From NCBI RefSeq assembly GCF_003594875.1, contig NZ_QZEY01000001.1, positions 62,001 to 126,000 of the forward strand: a stretch of 64,000 bases of DNA. The letters are read 5' to 3'. A program made the translations under genes and the position numbers. Under the pieces are notes generated by a model. It was not told where the DNA came from. It did no database searches and saw only the letters and a program-made list of their open reading frames with translations. This document shows positions 43,160-52,502 of the stretch, one piece after another (position 1 is the stretch's first letter; every line of letters starts with the position of its first letter). The DNA is from Bailinhaonella thermotolerans. GTDB taxonomy: Bacteria > Actinomycetota > Actinomycetes > Streptosporangiales > Streptosporangiaceae.

Positions 43160-44479
43160 TCAGGCCCGCGGGGGCCCGGGGAGGCCCAGGTCGGCGCCCT
43201 TCGGCTCCTTGACGGCCGTGACGGCCGCCAGGGAGATCACGCAGAGCGCCATGATGTAGGCGCCGACGGACAGGGCCGACCCCGTGCCCTGCACCAGGGC
43301 CTGGGCGATCGTGGGGGCGAAGGCGCCGCCCAGGATCGCCCCGAGCGCGTAGCCGATGGCCGCACCCGAATAGCGGACCGGCCCGGGGAACATCTCGGCG
43401 TACAGGGCCGACATGGGCCCGTACGACAGGCCCAGGCCGACGGACAGGACCACGACCGCCACCGTGAAGAGCCGGATGTCGCGGGTCTCCATCAGCAGGA
43501 AGAGCGGGATCATCCAGACGAACACCAGCGCGTAGCCGAGCTGGAAGGTGCGGACCCGGCCGATCCGGTCCGACAGCGCCCCGCCGTACAGGGTGAAGAC
43601 CAGCCAGCCCGCCGACCCGGCGACCGTGGCGAGCAGGACCGACGACCTGGGCAGGCCCAGCGTCGTGGTGCCGTACCCGATGAAGTAGGCGATGAGCAGA
43701 TACCCCGCGGCGTTGTTGGCCACGAAGATCAGCGCGGTGAGCAGCACGTTCCGGCTGTGGTGCCGGAACAGGTCGCGCAGCGGCGCCGAGGACGTCCTGG
43801 CGCGCCGCCGCAGCTCCTCGAACACCGGGCTCTCCTCGACGGCCCGCCGCACCAGGTAGCCGATGACGATCAGGACCAGGGAGAGCAGGAACGGCACCCG
43901 CCAGCCCCACGCCCGGAACCCCTCCGGCGTGGTCACCGTGCTCATCACCCACAGGACCCCGGTCGCCAGGATGAGGCCGATCGGCACGCCGATCTGGGGG
44001 AAGGCGCCCCACCAGCCGCGCCGGTCGCGGGGCGCGTGCTCCACCGCCAGCAGGGCCGCGCCGCCCCACTCCCCGCCGGCCGAGAAGCCCTGCGCCACGC
44101 GCAGCAGGACGAGGGCGATCGGGGCGGCCACCCCGATCGATCCGTACGTGGGCAGCAGGCCGATCGCGGTGGTGGCCGCCCCCATGAGGACCAGGGTCAG
44201 CACCAGCATGCGCTTGCGGCCCAGCCGATCCCCGAACCGGCCGGCCAGGACCGCGCCGAGCGGGCGGAACAGGAAGCTGACACCGATCGTGGCCAGCGAG
44301 ACCAGCGTCGCCAGGCCGGGGGCCCGCTCGTTCAGCGGGGCCAGGAAGAGCGGGCCGAACACCAGCCCGGCGGCCTGGGCGTAGATGAAGAAGTCGTACC
44401 ACTCGATGGTGGTCCCGGCCAGGGTGCCGGCGAGGACCTTGCGGTCCTCCCCCGTCATGCCGCGCGGTTCACTCCCCAC
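43160..44479 (-). CDS. MFS transporter, metabolite:H+ symporter (MHS) type
   Basis: A 439-residue symporter with 12 membrane segments. The start GTTIEWYDFFIYAQAAGLVF and FGDRLGRKRMLVLTLVLMG (motif A) and EWGGAALLAVEHAP are classic for the MHS family that imports shikimate, alpha-ketoglutarate or betaine. GTG 44479 is used; an ATG at 44458 is possible. It lies between two LysE genes on the same strand, but gaps of about 120-150 bp make one operon uncertain. Substrate likely a small organic acid. Confidence 0.93.
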   Translation of the reverse strand: MGSEPRGMTGEDRKVLAGTLAGTTIEWYDFFIYAQAAGLVFGPLFLAPLNERAPGLATLVSLATIGVSFLFRPLGAVLAGRFGDRLGRKRMLVLTLVLMGAATTAIGLLPTYGSIGVAAPIALVLLRVAQGFSAGGEWGGAALLAVEHAPRDRRGWWGAFPQIGVPIGLILATGVLWVMSTVTTPEGFRAWGWRVPFLLSLVLIVIGYLVRRAVEESPVFEELRRRARTSSAPLRDLFRHHSRNVLLTALIFVANNAAGYLLIAYFIGYGTTTLGLPRSSVLLATVAGSAGWLVFTLYGGALSDRIGRVRTFQLGYALVFVWMIPLFLLMETRDIRLFTVAVVVLSVGLGLSYGPMSALYAEMFPGPVRYSGAAIGYALGAILGGAFAPTIAQALVQGTGSALSVGAYIMALCVISLAAVTAVKEPKGADLGLPGPPRA

Positions 44480-44516
44480 GATGGACTCCGTTCCCAGTAC
44501 GCCGCGCCTCCAGCCT

Positions 44517-44596
44517 GCCGCGGTCCCGGTACGCCGCGGTCCCGGTACGGCACCGCCGCCCGCGACCCGCCGTCGCCCGGCACCGCCGCCCGCGAC
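44517..44596. repeat. Cluster of short direct repeats
   Basis: GCCGCGGTCCCGGTAC twice in tandem (44517-44532, 44533-44548), then GGCACCGCCGCCCGCGAC at 44549-44566 and 44579-44596. It fills the gap between the MHS start and the LysE stop. Likely slippage products. Confidence 0.75.
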
Positions 44597-44599
44597 GGG

Positions 44600-45238
44600 T
44601 CAGCGGGTCTCGGTGATGAGGCGCACGCCGAAGGCGACCAGGACGGCGCCGGAGACCTGCTCCAGGCGGCGCTTGACCGACGGGCGGGACAGCAGGTGCC
44701 GCGCGCCGCCGGCGAACCACACGACCGCGCCGTACCAGAGCGTGTCCACGGCCACCCAGATCAGGGCGAACGCCGCCAGCGTGAGCGGGACGTCCGCGCC
44801 CGCCGGGACGAACTGCGGCAGGAACGACAGCGCGAACACCGCCGCCTTGGGGTTGGCCGCGATCGTGGCCAGCCCGTGCAGATAGGCGCGGCCCGCCCGG
44901 ACCCGCCCCTCCGGCGGCCCCTCCGCCGCGCCCGCCGCTCCCAGCGGCGCGACACCGGGACGGCGGGCCTGCCACAGCGCCTGGGCGCCCATCGCGAGCA
45001 GGACCAGCGCCCCGCCCACCCGCAGGACGTCGTAGGCGAGCTGGGAGGCGGCCAGCAGCGCCGTCAGGCCGAACGCGGCCGCCAGCGCCCAGGCCAGCAC
45101 CCCCGTCTCGTTGCCCAGCGTGGCGGCCAGACCCGCGCGGCGACCGCCCCGCAGCGTCTCCCTGACGATGACGACGGAACTGACGCCGGGGGTCATCGCG
45201 ATCAGGAACGCGGCACCGGCGAAGGCGAGGAAATGCAT
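44600..45238 (-). CDS. LysE-family exporter (second copy)
   Basis: Amino-acid exporter of 212 residues, about six membrane segments: FAGAAFLIAMTPGVSSVVIV and LATIAANPKAAVFALSFLPQ match the paralog at 42386 throughout. It seems an old duplication around the MHS gene, with the loop between segments 3 and 4 diverged. ATG 45238 follows GGAAGG closely; a longer reading to 45268 is rejected. Substrate unknown. Confidence 0.92.
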   Translation of the reverse strand: MHFLAFAGAAFLIAMTPGVSSVVIVRETLRGGRRAGLAATLGNETGVLAWALAAAFGLTALLAASQLAYDVLRVGGALVLLAMGAQALWQARRPGVAPLGAAGAAEGPPEGRVRAGRAYLHGLATIAANPKAAVFALSFLPQFVPAGADVPLTLAAFALIWVAVDTLWYGAVVWFAGGARHLLSRPSVKRRLEQVSGAVLVAFGVRLITETR

Positions 45239-45313
45239 CCTTCCACCCTGCCCGCCGCGATCATCCATGGCAACGCCTTGACCCCGGTCAACCCCGGTCC
45301 ACGCCGGACCCCG

Positions 45314-46126
45314 TCACGGCGCGACGCCGGCCGCCGGCCGTACCCCCGCGGACGCGCCCTCAGGCGCCCCCTCGACCGGGCCCGCCGGGGGCGCGGCGGA
45401 CGGCTCGGGCCGGTGCCGGATCGGATCGCCCGTGCCCTCACCGCTCTCACTCGGGTCGGGGCTGGCGCTCTGCGTCTCCGACGGGCGCGGGCTCGGCGAG
45501 GACGTCGTCGGCGGAGGAGGACTGGGCCGCGGCGGCTCCGTCGGCGTGAACTGCGTCTGCGGCGCCGGGCGCGGCGGGATCTCCGTCTCGTCATCGCGCG
45601 TGAACAGCAGCCAGAACAACACCATCACCAGCAGGAACACCAGCGCCGTCACGACCGCCGCCACGATCACCGCCCGGCGCGTCTGGGTCAGCGGCCGCAG
45701 CCTGCGCGGCAGCGGCGGCGGCGGGAGCGCCGGGGCGCGGTCCCCGATCCAGTACGGACGCATGTCCGGCCCCGTCAGCCGCCCCCGCAACGCCCCCCGC
45801 ACCATCACCGGGTCCAGGAACACCGCCGCGGCCGGCCGCCCGTCGGCGTACGGCGGGGCCGCCACCCACGGGGCCGGTCCCTCCACGTCGGCCGCCACCA
45901 CCGGCGGCGCCTGCTCCAGGCCCGCCCCCGAGGTGATCGCGGCCACGAACCGCTCGTGCGCGGCCGGATCACGCGCCGCGCCGTGCGTCAGCAGCGCCAG
46001 GCTCACCGGCGCGCCGTCGGCCGCGCGCCCGGCGTAGACCACGCCTGCCTCGCCCGCCCACAGCCGCCCCTGCACGCGGAACGGCCCCAGCGCCGGCGGG
46101 TCCCCGTACTGAAGCGGAGTGGACAT
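45314..46126 (-). CDS. Membrane protein with kinase-N-lobe-like domain
   Basis: A 270-residue protein. The first ~65 residues (LGPFRVQGRLWAGEAGVVYA, GRAADGAPVSLALLT) align with the N-lobe of bacterial Ser/Thr kinases, including the glycine-loop region and the GVVY. The VAxK lysine is replaced (PVSLALL), the Gly loop is incomplete and the whole catalytic C-lobe is absent. A membrane segment follows near 155-175 (AVIVAAVVTALVFLLVMVLF), then a Pro/Ser/Thr-rich tail of about 85 residues on the far side. ATG 46126 is used; ATG 46135 is an alternative. It diverges from the MoxR operon, suggesting a link to it. Confidence 0.75.
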   Translation of the reverse strand: MSTPLQYGDPPALGPFRVQGRLWAGEAGVVYAGRAADGAPVSLALLTHGAARDPAAHERFVAAITSGAGLEQAPPVVAADVEGPAPWVAAPPYADGRPAAAVFLDPVMVRGALRGRLTGPDMRPYWIGDRAPALPPPPLPRRLRPLTQTRRAVIVAAVVTALVFLLVMVLFWLLFTRDDETEIPPRPAPQTQFTPTEPPRPSPPPPTTSSPSPRPSETQSASPDPSESGEGTGDPIRHRPEPSAAPPAGPVEGAPEGASAGVRPAAGVAP

Positions 46127-46186
46127 GAAAATCATGTAAGCACACGGAGAGTGCGTCACCGCCCTCCGGTTTGATGGAATGCAGGG

Positions 46187-47194
46187 GTGACGGTCGCAGA
46201 AGAGCAGTCCCCAGGCGACGCCCAGTTGCTTCAGCAGACGCTGTCGGAGGTCCGGCGTGTCATCGTCGGGCAGGAGCACATGGTCGAGCGCGCCCTCGTG
46301 GCGCTGCTGGCCCGCGGGCACTGCCTGCTCGAAGGCGTGCCCGGCGTCGCCAAGACCCTGGCCGTGTCGACGCTGGCCCAGGTGGTGGGCGGATCGTTCG
46401 CCCGCATCCAGTTCACCCCCGACCTGGTCCCCAGCGACATCGTCGGCACCCGCGTCTACCATCCCTCCACCGAGCGGTTCGACGTCGAGCTCGGCCCGGT
46501 GTTCGTCAACTTCGTCCTCGCCGACGAGATCAACCGCGCCCCCGCCAAGGTCCAGTCCGCGCTGCTGGAGGTCATGGCCGAGCGCCAGGTCTCCCTGGCC
46601 GGCAAGACCCACCCGCTGCCCAGGCCGTTCATCGTCCTGGCCACTCAGAACCCGATCGAGTCCGAGGGCGTCTACCCGCTGCCCGAGGTCCAGCGCGACC
46701 GCTTCCTCATGAAGATCAAGGTCTCGCACCCCTCGGCCCACGAGGAGCTGGAGATCCTCCAGCGCATGAGCGTCAGCCCGCCCGTCCCCTCCCAGGTGCT
46801 CGACCCCGGCAAGCTCCTGGCGCTGCAGGAGGCCGCCCTGGCCGTCTCGGTGCACCAGCTCGTCGCCGACTACATCGTCCGCCTCGTCGTGGCCACCCGC
46901 GAGCCCCGCCAGTACGGCCTGGCCGACCTGGAGGACGTCATCGAGATCGGCGCCAGCCCCCGCGCCACCCTGGGCCTGGCCGCCGCGGGCCGCGGCCTGG
47001 CACTGCTGCGCGGCCGCGACTACCTGCTCCCCGACGACGTGCGCGACGTCGCCCGCGACGTCATGGCCCACCGCCTCATGCTCACCTTCGACGCCATCGC
47101 CGACGGGGTGAACCCCGAGGACGTCGTCGACCGCATCGTCGCCACGGTGCCGCCCCCGCTGGTCGTCTGGAACCAGGGACGGCCCGGCCGGTGA
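46187..47194 (+). CDS. MoxR-family AAA+ ATPase
   Basis: AAA+ chaperone-like ATPase of 335 residues. Walker A GVPGVAKT at 50-57, Walker B LADEIN at 111-116, sensor 1 in VLATQNPIESEG and a C-terminal lid domain. MoxR proteins work with VWA-domain partners to activate or insert metal cofactors or to assemble envelope complexes. The GTG at 46187 is close to GGG and may be leaderless. Its stop overlaps the DUF58 start as GTGA. It heads a four-gene coupled operon ending with the VWA protein. Confidence 0.95.
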   Translation: MTVAEEQSPGDAQLLQQTLSEVRRVIVGQEHMVERALVALLARGHCLLEGVPGVAKTLAVSTLAQVVGGSFARIQFTPDLVPSDIVGTRVYHPSTERFDVELGPVFVNFVLADEINRAPAKVQSALLEVMAERQVSLAGKTHPLPRPFIVLATQNPIESEGVYPLPEVQRDRFLMKIKVSHPSAHEELEILQRMSVSPPVPSQVLDPGKLLALQEAALAVSVHQLVADYIVRLVVATREPRQYGLADLEDVIEIGASPRATLGLAAAGRGLALLRGRDYLLPDDVRDVARDVMAHRLMLTFDAIADGVNPEDVVDRIVATVPPPLVVWNQGRPGR

Positions 47195-48174
47195 GACGGC
47201 GACGCGCGCCCGAGCCCGCGCCGCCCCCGGCGGCGCGGCTCTCCCCCGAGCAGGCCCTGCGCCGCCTGGAGCTGACCGTCACCCGGCGCCTGGACGGCAT
47301 CCTGCACGGCGCCCACCAGGGCCTGCTGCCCGGCCCCGGCAGCGAACCCGGCGAGACCCGCGTCTACGTCCCCGGCGAGGACGAGGTCCGCCGCATGGAC
47401 TGGTACGTCACCGCCCGCACCACCGTCCCCCACGTCCGCGACCAGATCGCCGACCGCGAACTGGAGACCTGGGCCCTGGTCGACCTGTCGGCCAGCATGG
47501 ACTTCGGCACCACCACCATGGAGAAGCGCGACCTGGCCGTCGCCGGGCTGGCCGCCGTCGGCTTCCTGTCCGGCCGCGTCGGCGACCGCCTGGGCGCCTA
47601 CGTCCTGCACGGCGGCGAACTGCACCGCTGGCCCGCCAGGCCGGGCCGCGTCGCCCTCCACGGCCTGCTGCACTCCATCATCGACGCGCCCGCCTCACCG
47701 CCCGCCCCTCCCGACGCGATCGACCTGCCCGAGGCGCTGACCCGCCTGGCCCGATCCCACCGCAAACGCGGCATGCGCGTGATCATCTCTGACTTCCTCG
47801 ACCCGTCCAGCCCCGAGGGCGCCGCCTGGGCACCGCCCCTGCGCCGCCTGGCCGCCCGCCACCACGTCCTGGCCGTCGAGGTCCTCGACCCGCGCGAACT
47901 CGAACTCCCCGACGTAGGCTTGGTCACGCTCACCGACCCCGAGACCGGCGGCACCCGGGAGGTCTACCTGTCCCGACGCGTCCGCGCGGCCTACCGCGAG
48001 GCGGCCGCCGCCCAGCGAGCCGGCACCGAGGCGGCCCTGCGCCGCATCGGCGTCCCCCACCTGGTCCTGCGGACCGACCGCGACTGGGTCTTCGACATCG
48101 CCCGCTTCGTCCTGGCCCAGCGCCGCTCCGCCCGCGCCCTGCACTTCCACCCCGCCCGCGGAGCCCGCCGATGA
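47191..48174 (+). CDS. DUF58 domain protein
   Basis: A 327-residue soluble protein of the DUF58/VWA-like family that accompanies Mox[38 protein letters not shown], and [15 protein letters not shown] (a MIDAS-like DxSxS motif) are diagnostic. It is coupled by GTGA overlap to MoxR. DUF58 proteins probably act as adaptor for the ATPase, as seen in several MoxR loci. No membrane segment is seen. Confidence 0.94.
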   Translation: MRRRRAPEPAPPPAARLSPEQALRRLELTVTRRLDGILHGAHQGLLPGPGSEPGETRVYVPGEDEVRRMDWYVTARTTVPHVRDQIADRELETWALVDLSASMDFGTTTMEKRDLAVAGLAAVGFLSGRVGDRLGAYVLHGGELHRWPARPGRVALHGLLHSIIDAPASPPAPPDAIDLPEALTRLARSHRKRGMRVIISDFLDPSSPEGAAWAPPLRRLAARHHVLAVEVLDPRELELPDVGLVTLTDPETGGTREVYLSRRVRAAYREAAAAQRAGTEAALRRIGVPHLVLRTDRDWVFDIARFVLAQRRSARALHFHPARGARR

Positions 48175-48431
48175 CCCGCCCCGCCGCCGGCGTGCGGCCC
48201 CGGCCCGGCGGCCCGGCGCACCCCGCGGCGCGTGCCGGGTCGGCCGCGCCCGTACGGCGGGCGCGCCCGCGCCGCGCCGTACCGGACTGGCGCGGGGTCC
48301 CGGCGGCACCGGGAACACCGGGAACCACCGGCCCGCGCGGAACGGCCGGGAGGCGGGCTCCGGCCGTACGGGACGGGGCGCGTGCGGGAGCGGCCGGGCG
48401 GGGACGGGTTGTGAGGGGGGTGGCGCGATGA
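48171..48431 (+). CDS. Possible 86-residue coupled ORF between DUF58 and VWA genes
   Basis: The ATG at 48171 overlaps the DUF58 stop as ATGA, and the stop at 48429-48431 overlaps the VWA start as ATGA. Such double overlap is rare by chance and would close an otherwise 253-bp gap in a tightly packed operon. The product is Arg/Pro/Gly/Ala-rich without a recognisable domain ([20 protein letters not shown] at the start) and contains copies of the CCGTACGGC motif, so the region may instead be non-coding. Conservation in relatives would decide. Confidence 0.4.
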   Translation: MTRPAAGVRPRPGGPAHPAARAGSAAPVRRARPRRAVPDWRGVPAAPGTPGTTGPRGTAGRRAPAVRDGARAGAAGRGRVVRGVAR

Positions 48432-49375
48432 CGTTCCTGGCGCCGGGATGGTTGTGGCTGTTCGCGCTGCTGGTGCTGCTGGCGGCGGTCTACGTGGTGC
48501 TCCAGTTCGCGCGGCGGTCCTACGCCGTGCGGTTCACGAACCTGGCGCTGCTGAACCTGGTCGCGCCGCGGCGGCCGGGATGGCGGCGGCACATCGCGGC
48601 CGCGCTGTTCCTGATCATGATGGGGCTGCTGGTGATCGCCGCCGCCCGGCCGGCGAACGCCGTCAAGGTGCCCCGCGACCGCGCGACGATCATGGTGGCG
48701 GTGGACATCTCGCTGTCCATGGAGGCGCAGGACGTCACCCCCAACCGCATGACGGCGGCCAAGCAGGCGGCCAAGAAGTTCGTGCGCGACCTGCCCGAGC
48801 GCTTCAACGTGGGACTGGTGTCCTTCGCCCGGCAGACCGCCGTGGTGGCCTCGCCCACCACCGATCACCTCGCCGTGATCAACGCCATCGAGAACCTCCA
48901 GGCCCGGCCCGGCACCGCGATCGGCGAGGCGGTCTTCTCCTCCCTGGACGCCATCCGCTCCTTCGACCAGCAGGCCGCCAGCAACCCCCCGCCGGCGGCG
49001 ATCGTGCTGCTGTCCGACGGCGACAACACCTCCGGCCGCAGCCTGGAGGAGGCCTCCGAGAGCGCCCGCGGCTCCAAGGTCCCGGTCTCCACCATCGCCT
49101 ACGGCACCCCCGACGGCTGGGTCCTGGTCAACGGGCAGCGGGTGCCCGTCCCGGTGAACAAGGAGGCCCTGCGCGAGCTCGCCGAGTCCACCGGCGGGCG
49201 CCCGTACGAGGCCGAGTCCGGCGCGGAGCTGACCGAGGTGTACCGCCAGATCGGCACCTCGCTCGGGTACCGCATCGTCCATCAGGAGGTCGGCCACACC
49301 TTCGTCCTGTGGGCCCTGCTCTGCGCCGTTGGCGTCGCGGGGTCTTCGATGCTTCTGGGATCGCGTTTCCCCTGA
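48428..49375 (+). CDS. Membrane-anchored VWA domain protein
   Basis: A 315-residue BatA-like protein. Two N-terminal membrane segments (7-25, 56-75) and one at the C-terminus flank a von Willebrand factor A domain. The MIDAS motif DISLS lies at 93-97, with the metal-binding Thr in [12 protein letters not shown] and Asp in LLSDGDNTS. Together with MoxR and DUF58 it forms the typical MoxR-BatA operon, thought to act in envelope stress or metalloprotein maturation. GAGGGGGG precedes ATG 48428. The 18-bp element begins 10 bp after its stop. Confidence 0.94.
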   Translation: MTFLAPGWLWLFALLVLLAAVYVVLQFARRSYAVRFTNLALLNLVAPRRPGWRRHIAAALFLIMMGLLVIAAARPANAVKVPRDRATIMVAVDISLSMEAQDVTPNRMTAAKQAAKKFVRDLPERFNVGLVSFARQTAVVASPTTDHLAVINAIENLQARPGTAIGEAVFSSLDAIRSFDQQAASNPPPAAIVLLSDGDNTSGRSLEEASESARGSKVPVSTIAYGTPDGWVLVNGQRVPVPVNKEALRELAESTGGRPYEAESGAELTEVYRQIGTSLGYRIVHQEVGHTFVLWALLCAVGVAGSSMLLGSRFP

Positions 49376-49384
49376 CAGTCAGCG

Positions 49385-49402
49385 CCTTTACAAAGTAGAT
49401 CA
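49385..49402 (+). repeat. 18-bp intergenic element, copy 3 (CCTTTACAAAGTAGATCA)
   Basis: Third copy, ten bases after the VWA stop in the convergent gap to the tautomerase gene. Orientation is again on the + strand. Confidence 0.75.
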
Positions 49403-49452
49403 CCGGCCGCCGGGGTCCGCCACCGGCCCCTCGGCGGCTCGGCCGTTCCCCC

Positions 49453-49845
49453 TCAGTCCTGCCGCGCCGCGTACTGGGCGAGGCCGTGGCCGAGGGACCA
49501 GTTCTCCGGCAGCACTTCCACCAGGTTGATGAACACGTCTTCGGGGCGCACGCCGGGGTCCGCCCGCAAGAGTTCGGCGATGCGCAGGTACAGCGCCCGC
49601 TTCTGGGCGAGGCCGCGCGTGTTGTTGGCGGTGATCCGGATGATGACCGCCTCGTCGCTCCGCTGGACGCCGTGGTAGGTGGGGCTGACGCAGAAGGTGG
49701 CGGCGTCGTGCTCGGTGATCGTCATGAAGCGGTCGTCTTCCGGCACGTCGAAGGTCTCCCGCATGGCGCGGTAGACGCCCTCGAAGAGGGCCTGGTGGTA
49801 CTCGGCGGACTTGCCTCGCCGCAACGACACTTGGACCAAGGGCAT
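49453..49845 (-). CDS. Tautomerase-family protein
   Basis: A 130-residue protein of the 4-oxalocrotonate tautomerase superfamily (longer Tautomerase_2-like form). The catalytic Pro1 follows the initiator Met in MPLVQVSLRRGKSAEYHQAL. VFINLVEVLPENWSLGHG matches the C-terminal strand. The enzyme would isomerise or hydrate small keto-acids. It diverges by 95 bp from the LysR gene at 49940, which likely controls it. Confidence 0.9.
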   Translation of the reverse strand: MPLVQVSLRRGKSAEYHQALFEGVYRAMRETFDVPEDDRFMTITEHDAATFCVSPTYHGVQRSDEAVIIRITANNTRGLAQKRALYLRIAELLRADPGVRPEDVFINLVEVLPENWSLGHGLAQYAARQD

Positions 49846-49939
49846 GGCCTGACTCCGTTCCTCGGGACGTTCGCAGCCTAGCCATCACTTGATCATTGAA
49901 AAAAGACATCTTAGAGTATTTCAGTCATTACATATCCCA

Positions 49940-50809
49940 ATGATCGGTGTGCCGATGAAGATGCTCGCCCTGGACGCCGTGCAGGCCTTCGTGCTGACCG
50001 CCGAGCTGAGGAGCTTCACGCGCGCGGCGGAGGCGATGGACTCCACCCAGTCCGCGGTGAGCCTGAAGATCAAGCGGCTGGAGGACGCCTTGGGCCGCCG
50101 CCTGCTGGACCGGACGCCCCGCCTGGTCCGCCTGTCGCAGGACGGCGCCGCCTTCCTCGGGCCCGCGCGTGAACTGCTGGCCGCGCACGCGGGCGCGCTG
50201 AGCTCGTTCGGCGTCCCGCGGCAACGCCTGTCGATCGGCCTGAGCCACCACGTCGCCGGCGCCGATCTGCCCCACCTCCTGCGGCAGATCGGGCGGACCG
50301 CGCCGGACCTGACGCTGGAGGTGAGCATCGCCAGCTCATGGGAGCTCCTCGACCTGTTCGACAGCGGTGCGCTGGACGCGGCCATCGTGCTGCGCCACGA
50401 GGGCCGCCGCACCGACGGTGAGGTCCTGATGGAGGAGTCCTTCGGCTGGATGGCCTCATCCGACTTCGAACGCCGTTCCGGCGAGCCGTTGCGCCTCGCC
50501 CTGCAGGCCGAGTCCTGCCATGTGCACCAGATGGCGGTGACCGCGCTGGACGAAGCGGGCATCGCCTGGCAGGAGGTGTTCGTGGGCGGCGGACTCGCGA
50601 GCGTCGGCGCGGCCGCGGCGGCGGGCTTGGCCGTGGCTGCGCTCAGCCCGCGCGTGGCCCCGCCCGGCACCATGGACAGGGGCGAGGCACTCGGCCTCCC
50701 CCCGCTGCCCACCCGCAGCGTCGTCCTGAAATCACGCCCGTCCGAGCCGGCCGCCCGCAGGGCGCTGCGCACCTTCGCCTCCGCCCTGCGCGCCACGGCG
50801 GGACACTGA
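49940..50809 (+). CDS. LysR-family transcriptional regulator
   Basis: LysR regulator of 289 residues: LDAVQAFVLTAELRSFTRAA, then STQSAVSLKIKRLEDALGRR. The gap before it is the most AT-rich stretch of the region (about 49887-49940) and probably holds the shared promoters and LysR sites of this gene and the tautomerase. ATG 49940 may be leaderless, ATG 49955 is an alternative; neither has a Shine-Dalgarno sequence. Confidence 0.9.
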   Translation: MIGVPMKMLALDAVQAFVLTAELRSFTRAAEAMDSTQSAVSLKIKRLEDALGRRLLDRTPRLVRLSQDGAAFLGPARELLAAHAGALSSFGVPRQRLSIGLSHHVAGADLPHLLRQIGRTAPDLTLEVSIASSWELLDLFDSGALDAAIVLRHEGRRTDGEVLMEESFGWMASSDFERRSGEPLRLALQAESCHVHQMAVTALDEAGIAWQEVFVGGGLASVGAAAAAGLAVAALSPRVAPPGTMDRGEALGLPPLPTRSVVLKSRPSEPAARRALRTFASALRATAGH

Positions 50810-50933
50810 CCGCCACACCACCGCGCGGTCGTACGGCGATCAGGCCCGGCCCGGAACCCGGCCCACCGCGGCCCCCGGCCCCCGGGGATGGCCGGGCTGA
50901 TCGCTTCCAGGGGCGGGGGGCGTCAGGCTCTTC

Positions 50934-51626
50934 TCATCGGCCCGCTCCCGGCGGGCCGATGAGCGCGTCCGCGGTCTGGGTGAGGTGCTGGACCAGGAGC
51001 CCGGCCGCGGTGTCGGCGTCACGCGCGAGCGCCGCCTCCTCCAGCCGGCGATGCTCCGCCGCCCCGTCCCTGCCGGGGGCGCGGAGCGCCGACCAGCGCC
51101 GCGCCAGCTCGCTCGCGGTCCACAACCGGTCGAAGGTCTCGAGCAGCACGGGGTTGCCGCAGCCTTCCAGGAGCGTGCGGTGGAAGACCCGGTGGGCCTC
51201 GGCCCACGCGCCGCTGTAGTGCTCCCCCTCCCCCGGGGCGTACGGCGGGGTGCGGGCCAGGCGGTGGTGCGCGGCGCGCACGCGGGCCTCCCAGTCGAGG
51301 TCACCGCGTTCGATGGACATGCGCAGCACGACCGGCTCGATGGTCCGCCGGGCCTCGGCGATCTCCTGCCAGCGGCGGTCGGAGAAGGCCGGTACGGCGA
51401 AGCCGCGATTGGGCAGCCGGTCGGCGAGCCCCTCGCCGACCACCCGCACGAGCGCCTCGCGCACGACGGCCAGGCTCACGCCCTGTTCCCTGGCGAGGTC
51501 CTGCGGTTTGAGCGCGTCGCCCGGGGCGTAGTCGCCGCGCATGATCGCGTCCCGCAGGTGGGCGTAGACCTGCTCGGAGAGCATCCGCTTCCCCGGGGGA
51601 GCCGGGCTGGGAGCCGTACCAGTCAT
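50934..51626 (-). CDS. GntR-family (FCD) regulator
   Basis: A 230-residue regulator. Winged HTH: LSEQVYAHLRDAIMRGDYAP, then LAREQGVSLAVVREALVRVV; the all-helical FCD domain (AHRVFHRTLLEGCGNPVLLE with metal-binding His/Asp) binds small carboxylates. ATG 51626 is the start. It diverges from a PEBP-like gene; two TCGATTT elements in the gap are candidate sites. Confidence 0.93.
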   Translation of the reverse strand: MTGTAPSPAPPGKRMLSEQVYAHLRDAIMRGDYAPGDALKPQDLAREQGVSLAVVREALVRVVGEGLADRLPNRGFAVPAFSDRRWQEIAEARRTIEPVVLRMSIERGDLDWEARVRAAHHRLARTPPYAPGEGEHYSGAWAEAHRVFHRTLLEGCGNPVLLETFDRLWTASELARRWSALRAPGRDGAAEHRRLEEAALARDADTAAGLLVQHLTQTADALIGPPGAGR

Positions 51627-51655
51627 GTGCTCAGCATAGACGATCCGGCAAATAA

Positions 51656-51681
51656 TCGATTTTCTGTGTTACTGTCGATTT
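51656..51681. promoter_or_regulatory. Direct TCGATTT repeats in divergent promoter
   Basis: TCGATTT at 51656-51662 and 51675-51681, start-to-start 19 bp, in the AT-rich part of the gap between the GntR and PEBP genes. Two-turn spacing fits binding on one DNA face by a dimer. Confidence 0.45.
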
Positions 51682-51786
51682 AGGTGGTAGGCGAGACGCT
51701 CCGGCGGCATCGCTCCGCCGGCTTCGCGGTCCCGGCCGCGCAGGCCCACCGCCCTCTGACGCGCAACCCCCGAAAGGAAGATCGCG

Positions 51787-52320
51787 ATGATCGCCAACGA
51801 TCCGTTCGCCCGGCTCCCCGAGGCGGCGCCGTTCACCGTCACCAGCACCACCGTCGCCGACGGGGCCCCCTGGCCGCCCGCGCAGCACGCCACCGGCCTC
51901 CCCGGCGGCGCGGACGTCTCCCCGCAATTGTCCTGGAGCGGCGCCCCCGAGGGGACCCGCAGCTACGCCGTCACCGTCTACGACCCCGACGCCCCCACCG
52001 GGTCCGGGTTCTGGCACTGGGCGGTCGCCGACATCCCCGCCACCGTCACCGAGCTGCCCGAGGGCGCCGGCGACGACACCGGCTCCGGCCTGCCCGAAGG
52101 CGCCTTCCAGCTGCCCAACGACGTCCGCTCGGCCCGTTACGTCGGCGCCGCGCCGCCGGCCGGGCACGGCCCGCACCGCTACTTCGTCGTGGTCCACGCC
52201 CTCGACGTCGACGCCATCGGCATCCCCGCCGACGCCACCCCGGCCCTCCTCGGCTTCACCATGGCCGGCCACACCCTCGGCCGCGCGGTGCTGACCGCCA
52301 CCGCCGAGACGCCCGCCTGA
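51787..52320 (+). CDS. YbhB/YbcL-family PEBP-like protein
   Basis: A 177-residue phosphatidylethanolamine-binding-like protein. [40 protein letters not shown], and [11 protein letters not shown] form the ligand pocket signature. Cytoplasmic, no signal peptide. ATG 51787 follows GAAAGGAAG. It diverges from the GntR gene and ends before a 32-bp perfect palindrome. Role in bacteria is mostly unknown; Raf-kinase-inhibitor-like fold. Confidence 0.93.
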   Translation: MIANDPFARLPEAAPFTVTSTTVADGAPWPPAQHATGLPGGADVSPQLSWSGAPEGTRSYAVTVYDPDAPTGSGFWHWAVADIPATVTELPEGAGDDTGSGLPEGAFQLPNDVRSARYVGAAPPAGHGPHRYFVVVHALDVDAIGIPADATPALLGFTMAGHTLGRAVLTATAETPA

Positions 52321-52428
52321 CGGCGCCCGCGCCCCGGCGCCGGCCGCCACGCCTGCCCCGCGCGCCCGCGGCCCGTCACGCCCTCGCGGAGGACGAGGAG
52401 GGGACCCGCGCCGGGCGAGTCGTTCGCG

Positions 52429-52460
52429 ATGCCCAGCCCCCGCATGCGGGGGCTGGGCAT
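52429..52460. terminator. 32-bp perfect palindrome (bidirectional terminator)
   Basis: Arms of 16 bp (ATGCCCAGCCCCCGCA and its exact complement) with no loop, between the convergent PEBP gene and MMPL gene. Strong enough to stop transcription from both sides. Confidence 0.8.
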
Positions 52461-52502
52461 GGGCGATGCGCTGGGGGCGATGCGCTGGGGCCGGTGGGCG
52501 GG

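Noticed and set aside
49128-49403. Minus-strand peptides starting M-I-Y-x-V-K at the 18-bp elements
   Set aside because: Read in reverse, each element encodes IYxVK, but the frames diverge or stop at once and have no ribosome site; conservation is at the DNA level.
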